From CAJXJP01 sp034111025 (GTDB lineage Bacteria > Patescibacteriota > Gracilibacteria > BD1-5 > UBA6164), in assembly GCA_034111025.1 (NCBI GenBank), contig JAWUYB010000043.1, forward strand, positions 1 through 8,509: a stretch of DNA of 8,509 nt. Direction: 5' to 3'. This document shows positions 1 to 6,314 of the stretch, one piece after another. Under the pieces are notes generated by a model. The model made no database searches. It was not told the DNA's origin and worked only from the letters and a program-made list of their open reading frames with translations. Position 1 is the stretch's first letter, and the number at the start of each line of letters is the position of its first letter. Position numbers and translations under genes: made by a program.

Positions 1-42
1 AATGTTATGTATTCTATATATTTTTAGCTATTTTTCAACATT

Positions 43-73
43 AAAAAACACTTCCAGTATGGAAGTGTTTTTT
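43..73 (-). terminator. intrinsic terminator of tRNA-Phe
   Basis: A 13-bp perfect inverted repeat (43-55 with 61-73) around a 5-nt loop ends in A-tract/T-tract arms. On the minus strand it lies directly after the tRNA and finishes in a run of six U. Its symmetry means it could also stop plus-strand transcripts entering from the left edge. Confidence 0.8.
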
Positions 74-84
74 GTTTAGTGTAA

Positions 85-159
85 TGGTGCCGAGTGCGAG
101 ATTTGAACTTGCGACACAGGGATTTTCAATCCCCTGCTCTACCCCTGAGCTAACCCGGC
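85..159 (-). tRNA. trnF: tRNA-Phe (anticodon GAA)
   Basis: The reverse complement folds as a complete cloverleaf. The acceptor stem is GCCGGGT with ACTCGGC (one G-U pair), the D stem GCTC/GAGC, and the anticodon stem GGGGA/TCCCT carries loop TTGAAAA. The T stem is GCAAG/CTTGC with loop TTCAAAT. The anticodon is GAA (plus-strand positions 125-127), so it decodes UUC/UUU phenylalanine codons. The 3' CCA is encoded (85-87), making 75 nt in all. It has its own promoter and terminator and is divergent from the ferredoxin gene. Confidence 0.93.
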
Positions 160-191
160 TTGGGTTTTTGATTTGCCTTTCAGCGAGACAG

Positions 192-219
192 ATAATATGA
201 AAATTTATTTTAATGTCAA
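192..219 (-). promoter_or_regulatory. promoter of tRNA-Phe
   Basis: Read on the minus strand: a perfect -35 TTGACA (214-219), a 16-bp spacer, then TATTAT (192-197). Initiation near 185 would give about 25 nt of 5' leader to be trimmed before the mature tRNA at 159. Confidence 0.75.
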
Positions 220-251
220 AACTTTTTTGCAATATTTTCTTCTTTTTCATT

Positions 252-279
252 TTGATTAATTTAAAAAGGTGAATATAAT
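252..279 (+). promoter_or_regulatory. promoter of ferredoxin (and probably cysS)
   Basis: TTGATT (252-257), a 16-bp spacer, and a perfect TATAAT (274-279). Transcription would start near 286, leaving about 15 nt before the ATG at 301 with no Shine-Dalgarno. It is divergent from the tRNA promoter, and the two -35 boxes are 33 bp apart. Confidence 0.7.
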
Positions 280-300
280 CAAGAAAATATTAAATATTAA

Positions 301-585
301 ATGAAAAAAATGAAAGGACAAGTATGTCATGGGAAAACATGTACAGAAAGATTTTGTGAATATATTAACACAAGATTAGAAAATGATAAGGTAAAATTTG
401 GACTGAATGTTGAAATAGAAAATTCACTATGTATGGGGCAATGTAAAAAATGACCAAATGTTAAAATAGAATGAGAAATTCATAATTATATGAATCCAGC
501 TAAAGCTGCAGAACTATTAAAACCAAAACCTAAAAAGTGAGGTGAATTTTGAAAAAAGAGAGAATCCTCTGGAGGAAAAAAATAA
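301..585 (+). CDS. thioredoxin-like [2Fe-2S] ferredoxin
   Basis: A protein of 94 residues when TGA is read as glycine. It carries the cysteine pattern of thioredoxin-fold [2Fe-2S] ferredoxins related to the NuoE subunit: C9-x4-C14 near the N-terminus and C44-x3-C48 followed by KKGPNV, where the conserved glycine (G51) is a UGA codon at 451. The family binds one 2Fe-2S cluster and acts as a soluble one-electron carrier or sensor; the partner here is unknown. C19 is an extra cysteine. The tail from about residue 75 is lysine- and glycine-rich and probably disordered. UGA serves 4 of 11 glycines (451, 472, 538, 550), so a standard-code caller would stop at residue 50. The ATG at 301 is preceded by a good promoter but no ribosome-binding site. 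A second ATG three codons on (310) is possible. cysS follows after 20 bp. Confidence 0.85.
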
Positions 586-605
586 TATTTTAAAATAAAC
601 AATCA

Positions 606-2069
606 ATGCAAGTATATAACACTAAAACAAGAAAAAAAGAAGAATTTAAACCTCTAAAACAAGAGGAGGTAAAAGTATATTACTGTGGTCCTACTGTTTA
701 TAATTATGCTCATATTGGGAATTTAAGGACTTATGTTTTTGAAGATATTGTAGTAAAAAGTTTGAAATACTTAGGGTATAAAGTATCAACAACTATGAAT
801 ATTACAGATCTCGATGATAAAACTATTAGAGATTCTCAAGCTGCAGGAGAAACATTAAAAGATTTTACTGAAAAATATACTCAATTATTTTTGGAAGATC
901 TTGAAAAATTAAATATAGAACCAGCAGATAATATAGTTCCTGTTACTACATTAATACCAGAAATGGTAAGAATGATTCAAACTATGTTAAATAGAAAAAA
1001 TGCATATTTAGCAGAAGATGGAAGTGTCTATTTTTCAGTTAAATCATTTTCTAAATATGGAAAACTAGCAAACCTGGATATGAAAGGAATGAAAGAATCT
1101 GTGAGAATAGATAATGATGAATATGATAAAGACTCTGCTGCTGATTTTGTATTATGGAAAGGATGGAAAGACACTGATGGTGAAAACTTCTGGAATGAAT
1201 CGTTCACAGTAGATGAAAAAGAGATAACAATCAAAGGTCGTCCAGGTTGGCATATTGAATGTAGTGCTTGTAGTATGAAATATTTTGGACCTCAAATTGA
1301 TATTCATATGGGTGGAGAAGATCTTATTTTCCCTCATCATCAAAATGAAGTGGCTCAAACTGAAAGTTGTACGAGAAAAGAATTTTCAAAATACTGGTTA
1401 CATTCTGGTCATCTAATGGTTGATGGAAAAAAAATGGCTAAATCAGATGGAAATTTTCTCAGATTAATAGATTTAGAAAAAAAATATTCTGACTATCCAA
1501 AAGAATTATTATACAGAGCAATGAGACTTATTTTCATTAATGGAAAATATAACGATAGTATAGATTTTTCTTACTCAAAAATTGATCAAGCATTTAATAC
1601 TCTTAAAAAAGTAAATGAATGTATGAGAAATCTTGCAAGAAGTATCAATGTAGGGAATAAAAAAGTGGTAGGTATTTCTAGAGATTTCAGAAATGAAATG
1701 CAAATAGTTGTTTCGGAATATATGTCTCGTTTAGAAGATGATTTCAATATGCCAGAAGCACTTGCAGAATTCCACTCATTTGTTAAATTTACAAATACTG
1801 GTATTTCTGATGCTACTTTCTCATTAGAAGAAGAAATGGCTATCATGGATATGTTTGAAAACTTCAACGAAGTACTAGGAATTATTGATTTCTCAGTTGT
1901 TGAAATAAATAAACAAATGCCAGATGATATTATGAATCTATTAGATGATAGAAACAAAGCGAAACTTGATAAAGACTTCGAATTGGCTGATAAAATTAGA
2001 GATGAATTATTAGAAGCTGGTTATAAAATTATAGATGGGAGAGAGGGCAGTGTATTAGAAAGAGTATAA
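606..2069 (+). CDS. cysS: cysteinyl-tRNA synthetase
   Basis: A class I synthetase that charges tRNA-Cys with cysteine in the cytosol. At 487 residues it has the normal family length. Signatures in order are YYCGPTVYN with zinc ligand C27, the HIGH-type motif HIGN (36-39), GRPGWHIECSAC with zinc-ligand C219, and FPHHQNE (H244/H245, E248). A KMSKS loop of form KMAKS follows (276-280), and then the typical C-terminal region with KDFELADKIRDELLEAGY near 456-473. The start is set by the ATG at 606, just before the conserved N-terminal strand; there is no Shine-Dalgarno within 20 nt. The gene lies 20 bp after the ferredoxin, so the two may share a transcript. None of its 25 glycines uses UGA, unlike most neighbours, so it would also be read correctly under the standard code. 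Confidence 0.97.
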   Translation: MQVYNTKTRKKEEFKPLKQEEVKVYYCGPTVYNYAHIGNLRTYVFEDIVVKSLKYLGYKVSTTMNITDLDDKTIRDSQAAGETLKDFTEKYTQLFLEDLEKLNIEPADNIVPVTTLIPEMVRMIQTMLNRKNAYLAEDGSVYFSVKSFSKYGKLANLDMKGMKESVRIDNDEYDKDSAADFVLWKGWKDTDGENFWNESFTVDEKEITIKGRPGWHIECSACSMKYFGPQIDIHMGGEDLIFPHHQNEVAQTESCTRKEFSKYWLHSGHLMVDGKKMAKSDGNFLRLIDLEKKYSDYPKELLYRAMRLIFINGKYNDSIDFSYSKIDQAFNTLKKVNECMRNLARSINVGNKKVVGISRDFRNEMQIVVSEYMSRLEDDFNMPEALAEFHSFVKFTNTGISDATFSLEEEMAIMDMFENFNEVLGIIDFSVVEINKQMPDDIMNLLDDRNKAKLDKDFELADKIRDELLEAGYKIIDGREGSVLERV

Positions 2070-2082
2070 AAAAATTGATTTT

Positions 2083-2117
2083 AAAAAATCTATAGTAATA
2101 TACTGTAGAATTTTTTT
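2083..2117 (+). terminator. cysS terminator, first of a related pair
   Basis: A 9-bp stem (2089-2097 with 2101-2109, one T-G pair, loop ATA) is extended by A/T arms and followed by seven T. The right arm and T-run closely resemble those of the terminator after ndk (2597-2629). A TTGATT at 2075-2080 and a TAATAT in the loop (2096-2101) could also act as promoter elements. Confidence 0.7.
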
Positions 2118-2118
2118 A

Positions 2119-2124
2119 TATAAT
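2119..2124 (+). promoter_or_regulatory. -10 box of ndk, leaderless arrangement
   Basis: A perfect TATAAT ends 11 nt before the ATG at 2136, so the transcript would begin only a few nucleotides before the start codon. No TTGACA-like hexamer stands 16-18 bp upstream; that position is inside the terminator hairpin. Confidence 0.5.
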
Positions 2125-2135
2125 AAAAATAATTT

Positions 2136-2567
2136 ATGGAACAAACAGTAGTTATACTTAAACCAGACGTCTTTATTAAAGAAGAAAGAGATGAATATAG
2201 TCAGTTAAAAAAAGAGCTCCCAGATGGAGATATATTTATAAATTATGTAAAAGAAAAAATTTCAAACTTGGATTTAAAAATAGTGGAAGAAAGAAAAGAA
2301 ATACTTTCAGAAGAAGTTGTGGCTATACATTATGAAGAACATAAGGCTATTCCTGCTAAATTCAATTTCTTATTAACTTATATGACAAGTGGACCTTCAT
2401 ATCTTATGTTAATTGAGTGAAAAGATGCTCACAAAATAATTAGAGCATTAATTATGGAAATTAGAGAAGAGTTTCTTGTGACTCCAAAAGTAGCTAGAAG
2501 AAATATGACTCATGCCTCATGAAATCTAGAAGAAGCAAAATTTGAAGTTGAATTACATTTTAGTTAA
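2136..2567 (+). CDS. ndk: nucleoside-diphosphate kinase, divergent
   Basis: A 143-residue protein with TGA as glycine. NDP kinases move the gamma-phosphate of ATP to other NDPs through a phospho-histidine. The family is shown by VVILKPD (5-11), by HYEEHKAIPAKFNFLLTYMTSGP (about 65-87, with the conserved TSGP) followed by G95, and by the active-site segment N123-M-T-H126, where H126 is the expected phosphorylated histidine. Two features are unusual. The segment after KPD is about ten residues longer than in typical NDKs, and the usual HGSDS is HASGN, so the Asp position is a glycine encoded by UGA (2520). The GTIRG segment is not recognisable. UGA also encodes G95 (2418). A standard-code reading would end at residue 94 and lose the active site. 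No Shine-Dalgarno is present. Confidence 0.8.
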
Positions 2568-2596
2568 TATATATTTACTAAAATAAATTGACTTCT

Positions 2597-2629
2597 AAAA
2601 TTCCACAGTAAAATACTGTGGAATTTTTT
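2597..2629 (+). terminator. ndk terminator, second of a related pair
   Basis: A 14-bp perfect stem (2597-2610 with 2614-2627), an AAA loop and a T-run to 2629. The string ATACTGT(A/G)GAATTTTTT is shared with the cysS terminator. A TTGACT lies at 2588-2593, and TAAAAT (2609-2614) spans the loop. Confidence 0.8.
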
Positions 2630-2634
2630 ATAAA
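2629..2634 (+). promoter_or_regulatory. -10-like box upstream of M48 protease gene
   Basis: TATAAA ends 15 nt before the ATG at 2650. It follows the terminator T-run directly, as the TATAAT does upstream of ndk. No -35 is convincing. Confidence 0.35.
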
Positions 2635-2649
2635 ATAAAGATAAAATAA

Positions 2650-3891
2650 ATGACAGCTGAAACAATATTATGTATTATCCTTGCTCTTGTAGTTTGAGAA
2701 GCAATTTTGACGAAAACACTAGCTTATTTAAATCATAAAAATAAATCTCCTGAACTTCCAGAAGAATTAAAAGAAGTATATGATGAAGAAAAATATGAAA
2801 AATCTTTGAAATATGAAAAAACAAAATATTGATTTGGTTTAATATCTTCAGCTATTTCTATTGTGGTAACTCTATTAATGTTAACACTTTGAGGTTTTGG
2901 TTGGTTAGATGAATTTATTAGACAATATACTAATAATGCTATATTAATGGCTTTATATTTCTTCTGAATCATTACAATTATCCAAACTATTATGGGCCTT
3001 CCATTTAGTTATTACTCAACTTTTATAATAGAAGAAAAATTTGGATTTAATAAAATGACAAAAAAGTTATTCTTTCTAGATACTATTAAAGGATTATTAT
3101 TATCATCAGTACTTGGTGGTTGAATATTAGCGCTTATTGTCTGGATATACTCTATTGCTGGTGAAAACTTCTGGTGGTATGCTTGGATTTTAATGACATT
3201 TATATCAGTATTCTTCATGATGTTTTATTCATCAATTATCGTACCAATATTTAATAAACAAACTCCACTAGAATCTGGAGAACTTCGTGATGCAATTCAA
3301 AAATTTGCAGATAAAGTAGGATTCAAATTAGATAATATTTTTGTTATTGATGGTTCAAAAAGATCAAGTAAAGCAAATGCTTATTTTTCTGGTTTTGGTC
3401 CAAAGAAAAGAATTGTATTATATGATACATTAATTGCTGATGTGACTACTGATGAATTAGTCGCAGTACTTGCTCATGAAATTGGTCATTACAAAAGAAA
3501 ACATACATTGCAAATGCTTGCTTTCTCAACACTTCAAACAGGTTTCATGTTATATGTATTTGGATTAGCACTGAGTTTTCCAGAAGTATCTCAAGCCCTT
3601 GGATCTAGTGAATGAAGTTTCCATGTAGGTTCAATTGCTTTTGGTATATTATTTGCTCCAATTTCAATAATTATGGGATTATTTGCAAGTATACTTTCTA
3701 GAAAAAACGAATACCAAGCAGATGAATTTGCTGGACAAAATCTAGATCCAGAATTACTTATTTCTGCACTGAAAAAACTTTCTAGAAATAATCTCTCAAA
3801 TCTCACTCCTCATCCTGCATTTGAATTCTTTTATTATTCACATCCAAATCCAATTAAAAGATTTGCTGCATTGAGGAATATCAAGAAATAA
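2650..3891 (+). CDS. M48 family Ste24/CAAX-type membrane metalloprotease
   Basis: A 413-residue protein with TGA as glycine, matching the usual Ste24 length. About seven hydrophobic segments (roughly 3-22, 62-86, 98-118, 145-167, 174-198, 286-308, 325-346) fit the seven-helix Ste24 fold. The zinc site is HEIGH (276-280), and the third ligand is E354 in NEYQADEFA. The block SKRSSKANAYFSGFGPKKR (about 236-254) and the C-terminal HPNPIKRFAAL are typical of this branch rather than of short HtpX. Such enzymes cleave peptides inside a membrane chamber; bacterial members are thought to act in membrane-protein quality control, and CAAX prenyl processing is unlikely here. UGA encodes 6 of 28 glycines (2695, 2830, 2890, 2965, 3121, 3613), five of them in the N-terminal membrane half. 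The ATG at 2650 has no Shine-Dalgarno. The stop codon overlaps the terminator stem. Confidence 0.92.
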
Positions 3892-3922
3892 AGATTTCTC
3901 AATTCATGAGAGATCTTTTTTT
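3890..3922 (+). terminator. terminator of M48 protease gene
   Basis: A 12-bp stem (3890-3901 with 3907-3918, one T-G pair), a 5-nt loop and T's to 3922. The TAA stop codon at 3889-3891 forms part of the left arm. Confidence 0.85.
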
Positions 3923-3925
3923 GAA
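3916..3925 (+). repeat. direct repeat TTTTTTTGAA, left copy
   Basis: The same 10-mer occurs at 4912-4921. The copies flank the UGA-free cassette exactly, but each begins in a terminator T-run, so chance is a real alternative. Confidence 0.35.
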
Positions 3926-3933
3926 ATACAATT

Positions 3934-3961
3934 TTGACTTTATTAAAATTAATTGTATTAT
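3934..3961 (+). promoter_or_regulatory. promoter of the cassette gene
   Basis: TTGACT (3934-3939), a 16-bp spacer, then TATTAT (3956-3961). Initiation near 3968 gives a leader of about 40 nt, much longer than for the neighbouring genes. Confidence 0.65.
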
Positions 3962-3994
3962 ATTTTTACTTAAAGACTAATTTTCAACAATTTT

Positions 3995-4000
3995 AGGGAG
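3995..4000 (+). promoter_or_regulatory. Shine-Dalgarno AGGGAG
   Basis: AGGGAG ends 7 nt before the ATG at 4008, which is classical spacing. It is the only convincing ribosome-binding site upstream of any gene in the window. Confidence 0.75.
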
Positions 4001-4007
4001 AAATCTT

Positions 4008-4850
4008 ATGTCTGATGTAAAGAGTAAAGTAAATCTAAATAAAATGAAATATAATCAATTTTTATTTAGATTTAATATAATAGGAGTCTTGATATATTTG
4101 ATTTTATTGTATCCAACTTTAATAACAGGAAATAATATAGATATATATATTTTCAGTAGCTTGTTATATACATTAATTATAGCAGTTGGATGCATAGAGA
4201 ATAGATATTGTGATTTTTTTGATAAGTTAAAGGATCTATTTTTAAATTGTATTAAGGTATTGATATGCATGTCCGTTTATTTCTTGGCAGCAATATCTTT
4301 TAGGCTTGACAGCTTCTTACTTATGTTTGGATTATGTATGTGCTTTCTGCTTATGAGTATGTTAATAATTAAATTTAATATTATTAATATAATTATGAAT
4401 ATATTTTGTTTAATAATTATTTTTTATTTGAGTTTTGCAATCATTAATAAAGATATTACATATATTAATTTTAAGGATGGAAAAGAAACAGTAGTTATAA
4501 CTGATATAAATTCCAGGTATTTTACTATAAATATTTTTAACATTGATACTATTCAACGATTTAGTAGCAAAGCTGTAAGTAAAGATTTTAAAGATATACA
4601 ACCTACTGGAGATTTAGATAATCTCTATGGTTGGTCGAAAATAGAAGTTTCAGCTAGATCTAATTTGTTTAATAAATCATCATTAATAGATTTAAGTAAT
4701 TTTTCGAAATTAGAGAAATTACCTGAAAAATTATTATTGAATTATGATTCAAATATTGATAAAAAGTTAGAAATCTTAAGATATTTACAAAAAACATACC
4801 CAAATTTAGTTTTTGAAATAAATGCTTTAAAGTATTTAGCAAAACCATAA
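4008..4850 (+). CDS. unknown five-helix membrane protein, UGA-free, probably acquired
   Basis: I do not recognise this 280-residue protein. It has five likely transmembrane helices (about 20-41, 45-62, 79-98, 102-122, 124-147) and a soluble C-terminal half (about 148-280) rich in Lys, Asp and Asn, ending near ILRYLQKTYPNLVFEINALKYL. There is no cleavable signal peptide. All seven cysteines (62, 68, 81, 87, 110, 112, 134) lie in or near the membrane region. Its seven glycines are all GGN, although UGA carries more than half of the glycines in the next genes downstream. It also differs in having a Shine-Dalgarno, a 40-nt leader, its own terminator and frequent TTG leucines. Together these suggest a cassette from a low-GC organism with the standard code. 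The frame is long and clean enough to be a real gene. Confidence 0.8.
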   Translation: MSDVKSKVNLNKMKYNQFLFRFNIIGVLIYLILLYPTLITGNNIDIYIFSSLLYTLIIAVGCIENRYCDFFDKLKDLFLNCIKVLICMSVYFLAAISFRLDSFLLMFGLCMCFLLMSMLIIKFNIINIIMNIFCLIIIFYLSFAIINKDITYINFKDGKETVVITDINSRYFTINIFNIDTIQRFSSKAVSKDFKDIQPTGDLDNLYGWSKIEVSARSNLFNKSSLIDLSNFSKLEKLPEKLLLNYDSNIDKKLEILRYLQKTYPNLVFEINALKYLAKP

Positions 4851-4876
4851 TCTATAGTTTGGTGATTAAACATTAT

Positions 4877-4918
4877 AGACCGCTTTTCATTTTTGAAAGG
4901 TGGTCTTTCTATTTTTTT
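4877..4918 (+). terminator. terminator of the cassette gene
   Basis: A 13-bp stem (4877-4889 with 4894-4906, two G-T pairs) with a TTTT loop, followed by a T-rich tail and seven T at 4912-4918. Confidence 0.85.
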
Positions 4919-4921
4919 GAA
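4912..4921 (+). repeat. direct repeat TTTTTTTGAA, right copy
   Basis: Identical to 3916-3925. Removing the sequence between the copies would join the M48 terminator directly to the promoter of the channel gene. Confidence 0.35.
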
Positions 4922-4925
4922 TTCT

Positions 4926-4954
4926 TTGCAAACTATACAAAAAACTGCTATAAT
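4926..4954 (+). promoter_or_regulatory. promoter upstream of K+ channel gene
   Basis: TTGCAA (4926-4931), a 17-bp spacer, and a perfect TATAAT (4949-4954) whose last three bases lie in the loop of the hairpin at 4939-4968. A second TATAAT (4973-4978) ends 9 nt before the GTG at 4988 and would give a leaderless transcript. Confidence 0.5.
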
Positions 4955-4968
4955 TATAGTAGTTTTTT
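4939..4968 (+). terminator. symmetric hairpin between cassette and channel gene
   Basis: A 13-bp stem (4939-4951 with 4956-4968, one G-T pair) with an AATT loop and A/T arms that suit termination in either direction. The cassette already has a terminator upstream, so this may be a promoter-linked structure or the older terminator of the channel/M48 junction. Confidence 0.5.
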
Positions 4969-4987
4969 TATATATAATTTTATTCAA

Positions 4988-5827
4988 GTGATATCTAAAT
5001 TAAAAAATATAATCTTTGCAGAAAATCCTGTGAATGAGAATAATATTCTTGATAACCCAAATAGTAAAATTTGAGTTTTATTAAGTCGTTTTGTCACTTT
5101 TTTGATTGTTGCATTTATTTCTGTACTCATTTTTGAAAGTATGTGAGATAATATGGAGATATATAAACAAGAATTATTTATATTTGAAGCATTTATTTCA
5201 TCTATATTTGCAATAGAATATTTTTATAGATTATATAAAGCAGAACATAGGATTTCATTTATACTATCATTTGGGAGAATCATTGATTTGATATCATTCC
5301 TACCATTTTTCTTATGAGTATTTGCAGTATGAGAATTCTGAAAAGTACTAAGAATATTTAGAGTATTCAGAGTTATTAGATTACTGAAAAAAATACCTCT
5401 CACAAGATGATTTATCAAAGCAATTTGAGAATACAAAGATGAATATGCAGCAGTAACTCTATTATTTTCTATTATACTTTTTATAGGTTCAGTTGGTGTG
5501 TATTTCGTAGAAAGAGGAGTTGATGCAACTCTGTTTACATCAATACCAATGTCACTTTGGTGGGGCTTAGTTACTATGACTACAGTGGGTTTCTGAGATA
5601 TGGTACCACTTACTAATATGTGAAGATTTATAGGGAGTTTCTTGGTATTCCTATGACCACTTACTATCTGATTATTTTCAGCTGTTACAGTAATGGTTTT
5701 TCAAGAAGCAGCACATAATCAAAATATCTTACATAAACATACTCGTTGAAATACCTGTAAAAGATGTCGTCAGAAGAATTCAAAAGATGCAAATTATTGT
5801 ATGAAGTGTTGAGAGGAAATAAAATAA
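4988..5827 (+). CDS. voltage-gated-type K+ channel with C-terminal zinc ribbon
   Basis: A 279-residue protein with TGA as glycine. It is a six-helix voltage-gated-like cation channel, close in size to compact prokaryotic Kv channels. S1 starts near 29 and S2 near 64. S4 is KVLRIFRVFRVIRLLKK (119-135), with a positive charge at every third residue. After S5 (about 154-174) the pore ends in the K+ filter TTVGFGD (198-204), and S6 is about 213-238. The second filter glycine, G203, is a UGA codon at 5594, strong proof of the code. The C-terminus adds a predicted zinc ribbon, CKRC (257-260) and CMKC (271-274), an unusual appendage for a Kv channel. UGA serves 13 of 20 glycines. The GTG at 4988 is chosen because a TATAAT ends 9 nt before it; the GTG at 5030 is the alternative. 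No terminator is seen directly after the gene. Confidence 0.92.
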
Positions 5828-5828
5828 A

Positions 5829-5856
5829 TTGACATATTATTAAAATATTATATAAT
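5829..5856 (+). promoter_or_regulatory. near-consensus promoter of structured RNA locus
   Basis: A perfect TTGACA (5829-5834), a 16-bp spacer and a perfect TATAAT (5851-5856), the best promoter in the window. It starts 1 nt after the channel stop codon. Initiation is expected near 5862, and no ATG, GTG or TTG stands at the leaderless position downstream. Confidence 0.8.
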
Positions 5857-5861
5857 ATTTT

Positions 5862-6217
5862 AGCTTTATATCCAAGGTCCAAAAAAAGTCGGAAAAATGA
5901 TATAACTCTAAATCCTACTGTGGAAAGGTAGCTTACTTAAATAACTGGCTATAATTAGGCAGAAGAATATTTTTGTATGAATAATCCTTATATTAGAGAT
6001 CTTTAATATTTCGAAAACGATTCGAAAAAAATAAGAGATTTCAAAAGATCTAATATTGAAAAAATACACAGCTCAGTTGATCTTATGAGCGGAGAATATC
6101 ACTTCAATTCACTACATTTCATGTTAACTACTAATAATGGAATGCTTGAATAAATAAGAAAATATCTCTATGTGATGCAGATGTCAAAACTTCAGGTAAC
6201 TACCTGAAGTTTTTTTT
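5862..6217 (+). ncRNA. candidate structured RNA of about 355 nt, unassigned
   Basis: This gene-free interval has its own promoter and terminator. Helices visible by eye are TTATATC 5866-5872 with 5899-5905; CTGGCTA 5945-5951 with 5956-5962 (one G-G mismatch); and a 13-bp helix, 5990-6004 with 6044-6056 (2-nt bulge). The last encloses a perfect 7-bp hairpin, 6009-6015 with 6021-6027 (loop AACGA). Further helices are 6071-6075 with 6086-6090, and CATTTCAT 6115-6122 with 6137-6144 inside 6103-6107 with 6146-6150. I find no conserved blocks of RNase P RNA, tmRNA, SRP RNA or 6S RNA. It may also be the 3' UTR of the channel mRNA, or a terminated leader of the flavodoxin-like gene. A decayed gene cannot be excluded. 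No long frame is open from a usable start. Confidence 0.55.
6187..6217 (+). terminator. terminator of structured RNA locus
   Basis: A stem of 8 to 11 bp (ACTTCAGG 6189-6196 with CCTGAAGT 6203-6210, extendable outward and by one inner pair) is followed by seven more T. An extra ACTTCA at 6101-6106 could pair with the right arm instead and would then act as an antiterminator. Confidence 0.88.
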
Positions 6218-6251
6218 GTTTAATAATCTATAAAATAAATAAAATATTTAC

Positions 6252-6303
6252 TTGAAATAAAAAATAAATTGCTATGCTTTATATAGTAATTTATTTTTAT
6301 TAT
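6252..6303 (+). promoter_or_regulatory. promoter/hairpin region of flavodoxin-like gene
   Basis: A 15-bp hairpin (6261-6275 with 6283-6297, one G-T pair, 7-nt loop) is followed by TATTAT (6298-6303), which ends 11 nt before the ATG at 6315, as upstream of ndk. A weaker alternative is TTGAAA (6252-6257), a 15-bp spacer and TATGCT (6273-6278), overlapping the hairpin. Confidence 0.4.
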
Positions 6304-6314
6304 ATATTTTTTTA

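Noticed and set aside
41..250. A minus-strand open frame over the left edge.
   Set aside because: It overlaps the tRNA-Phe gene, its terminator and its promoter.
4859..4987. A longer N-terminus for the K+ channel starting at a TTG at 4859.
   Set aside because: It would run through the cassette terminator and the 4939-4968 hairpin and add residues unlike any channel; GTG at 4988 fits the box spacing.
5916..5925. The 10-mer TACTGTGGAA shared between the RNA locus and the ndk terminator (2614-2623).
   Set aside because: A single short match in AT-rich DNA without the rest of the hairpin; not evidence of a repeat family.
5908..6111. A minus-strand frame of 67 codons open under code 25.
   Set aside because: Its product is rich in Phe, Ile, Leu and Ser as antisense frames in AT-rich DNA usually are. 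It lacks GGN glycines and any motif, and it opposes a strong promoter-terminator pair.
6085..6153. A 22-codon frame from the ATG at 6085 to a TAA inside the RNA locus.
   Set aside because: No Shine-Dalgarno, no box at the leaderless distance, and no recognisable product; its bases are used by the helices noted.
5862..6217. Assignment of the RNA locus to tmRNA, RNase P RNA, SRP RNA or 6S RNA.
   Set aside because: There is no encoded CCA or tRNA-like ends, no GAGGAAAGUCC/ACAGAA blocks, no GGAA-loop SRP domain, and no long bulged rod. Only a short GTGGAAAGG resemblance to RNase P was seen.
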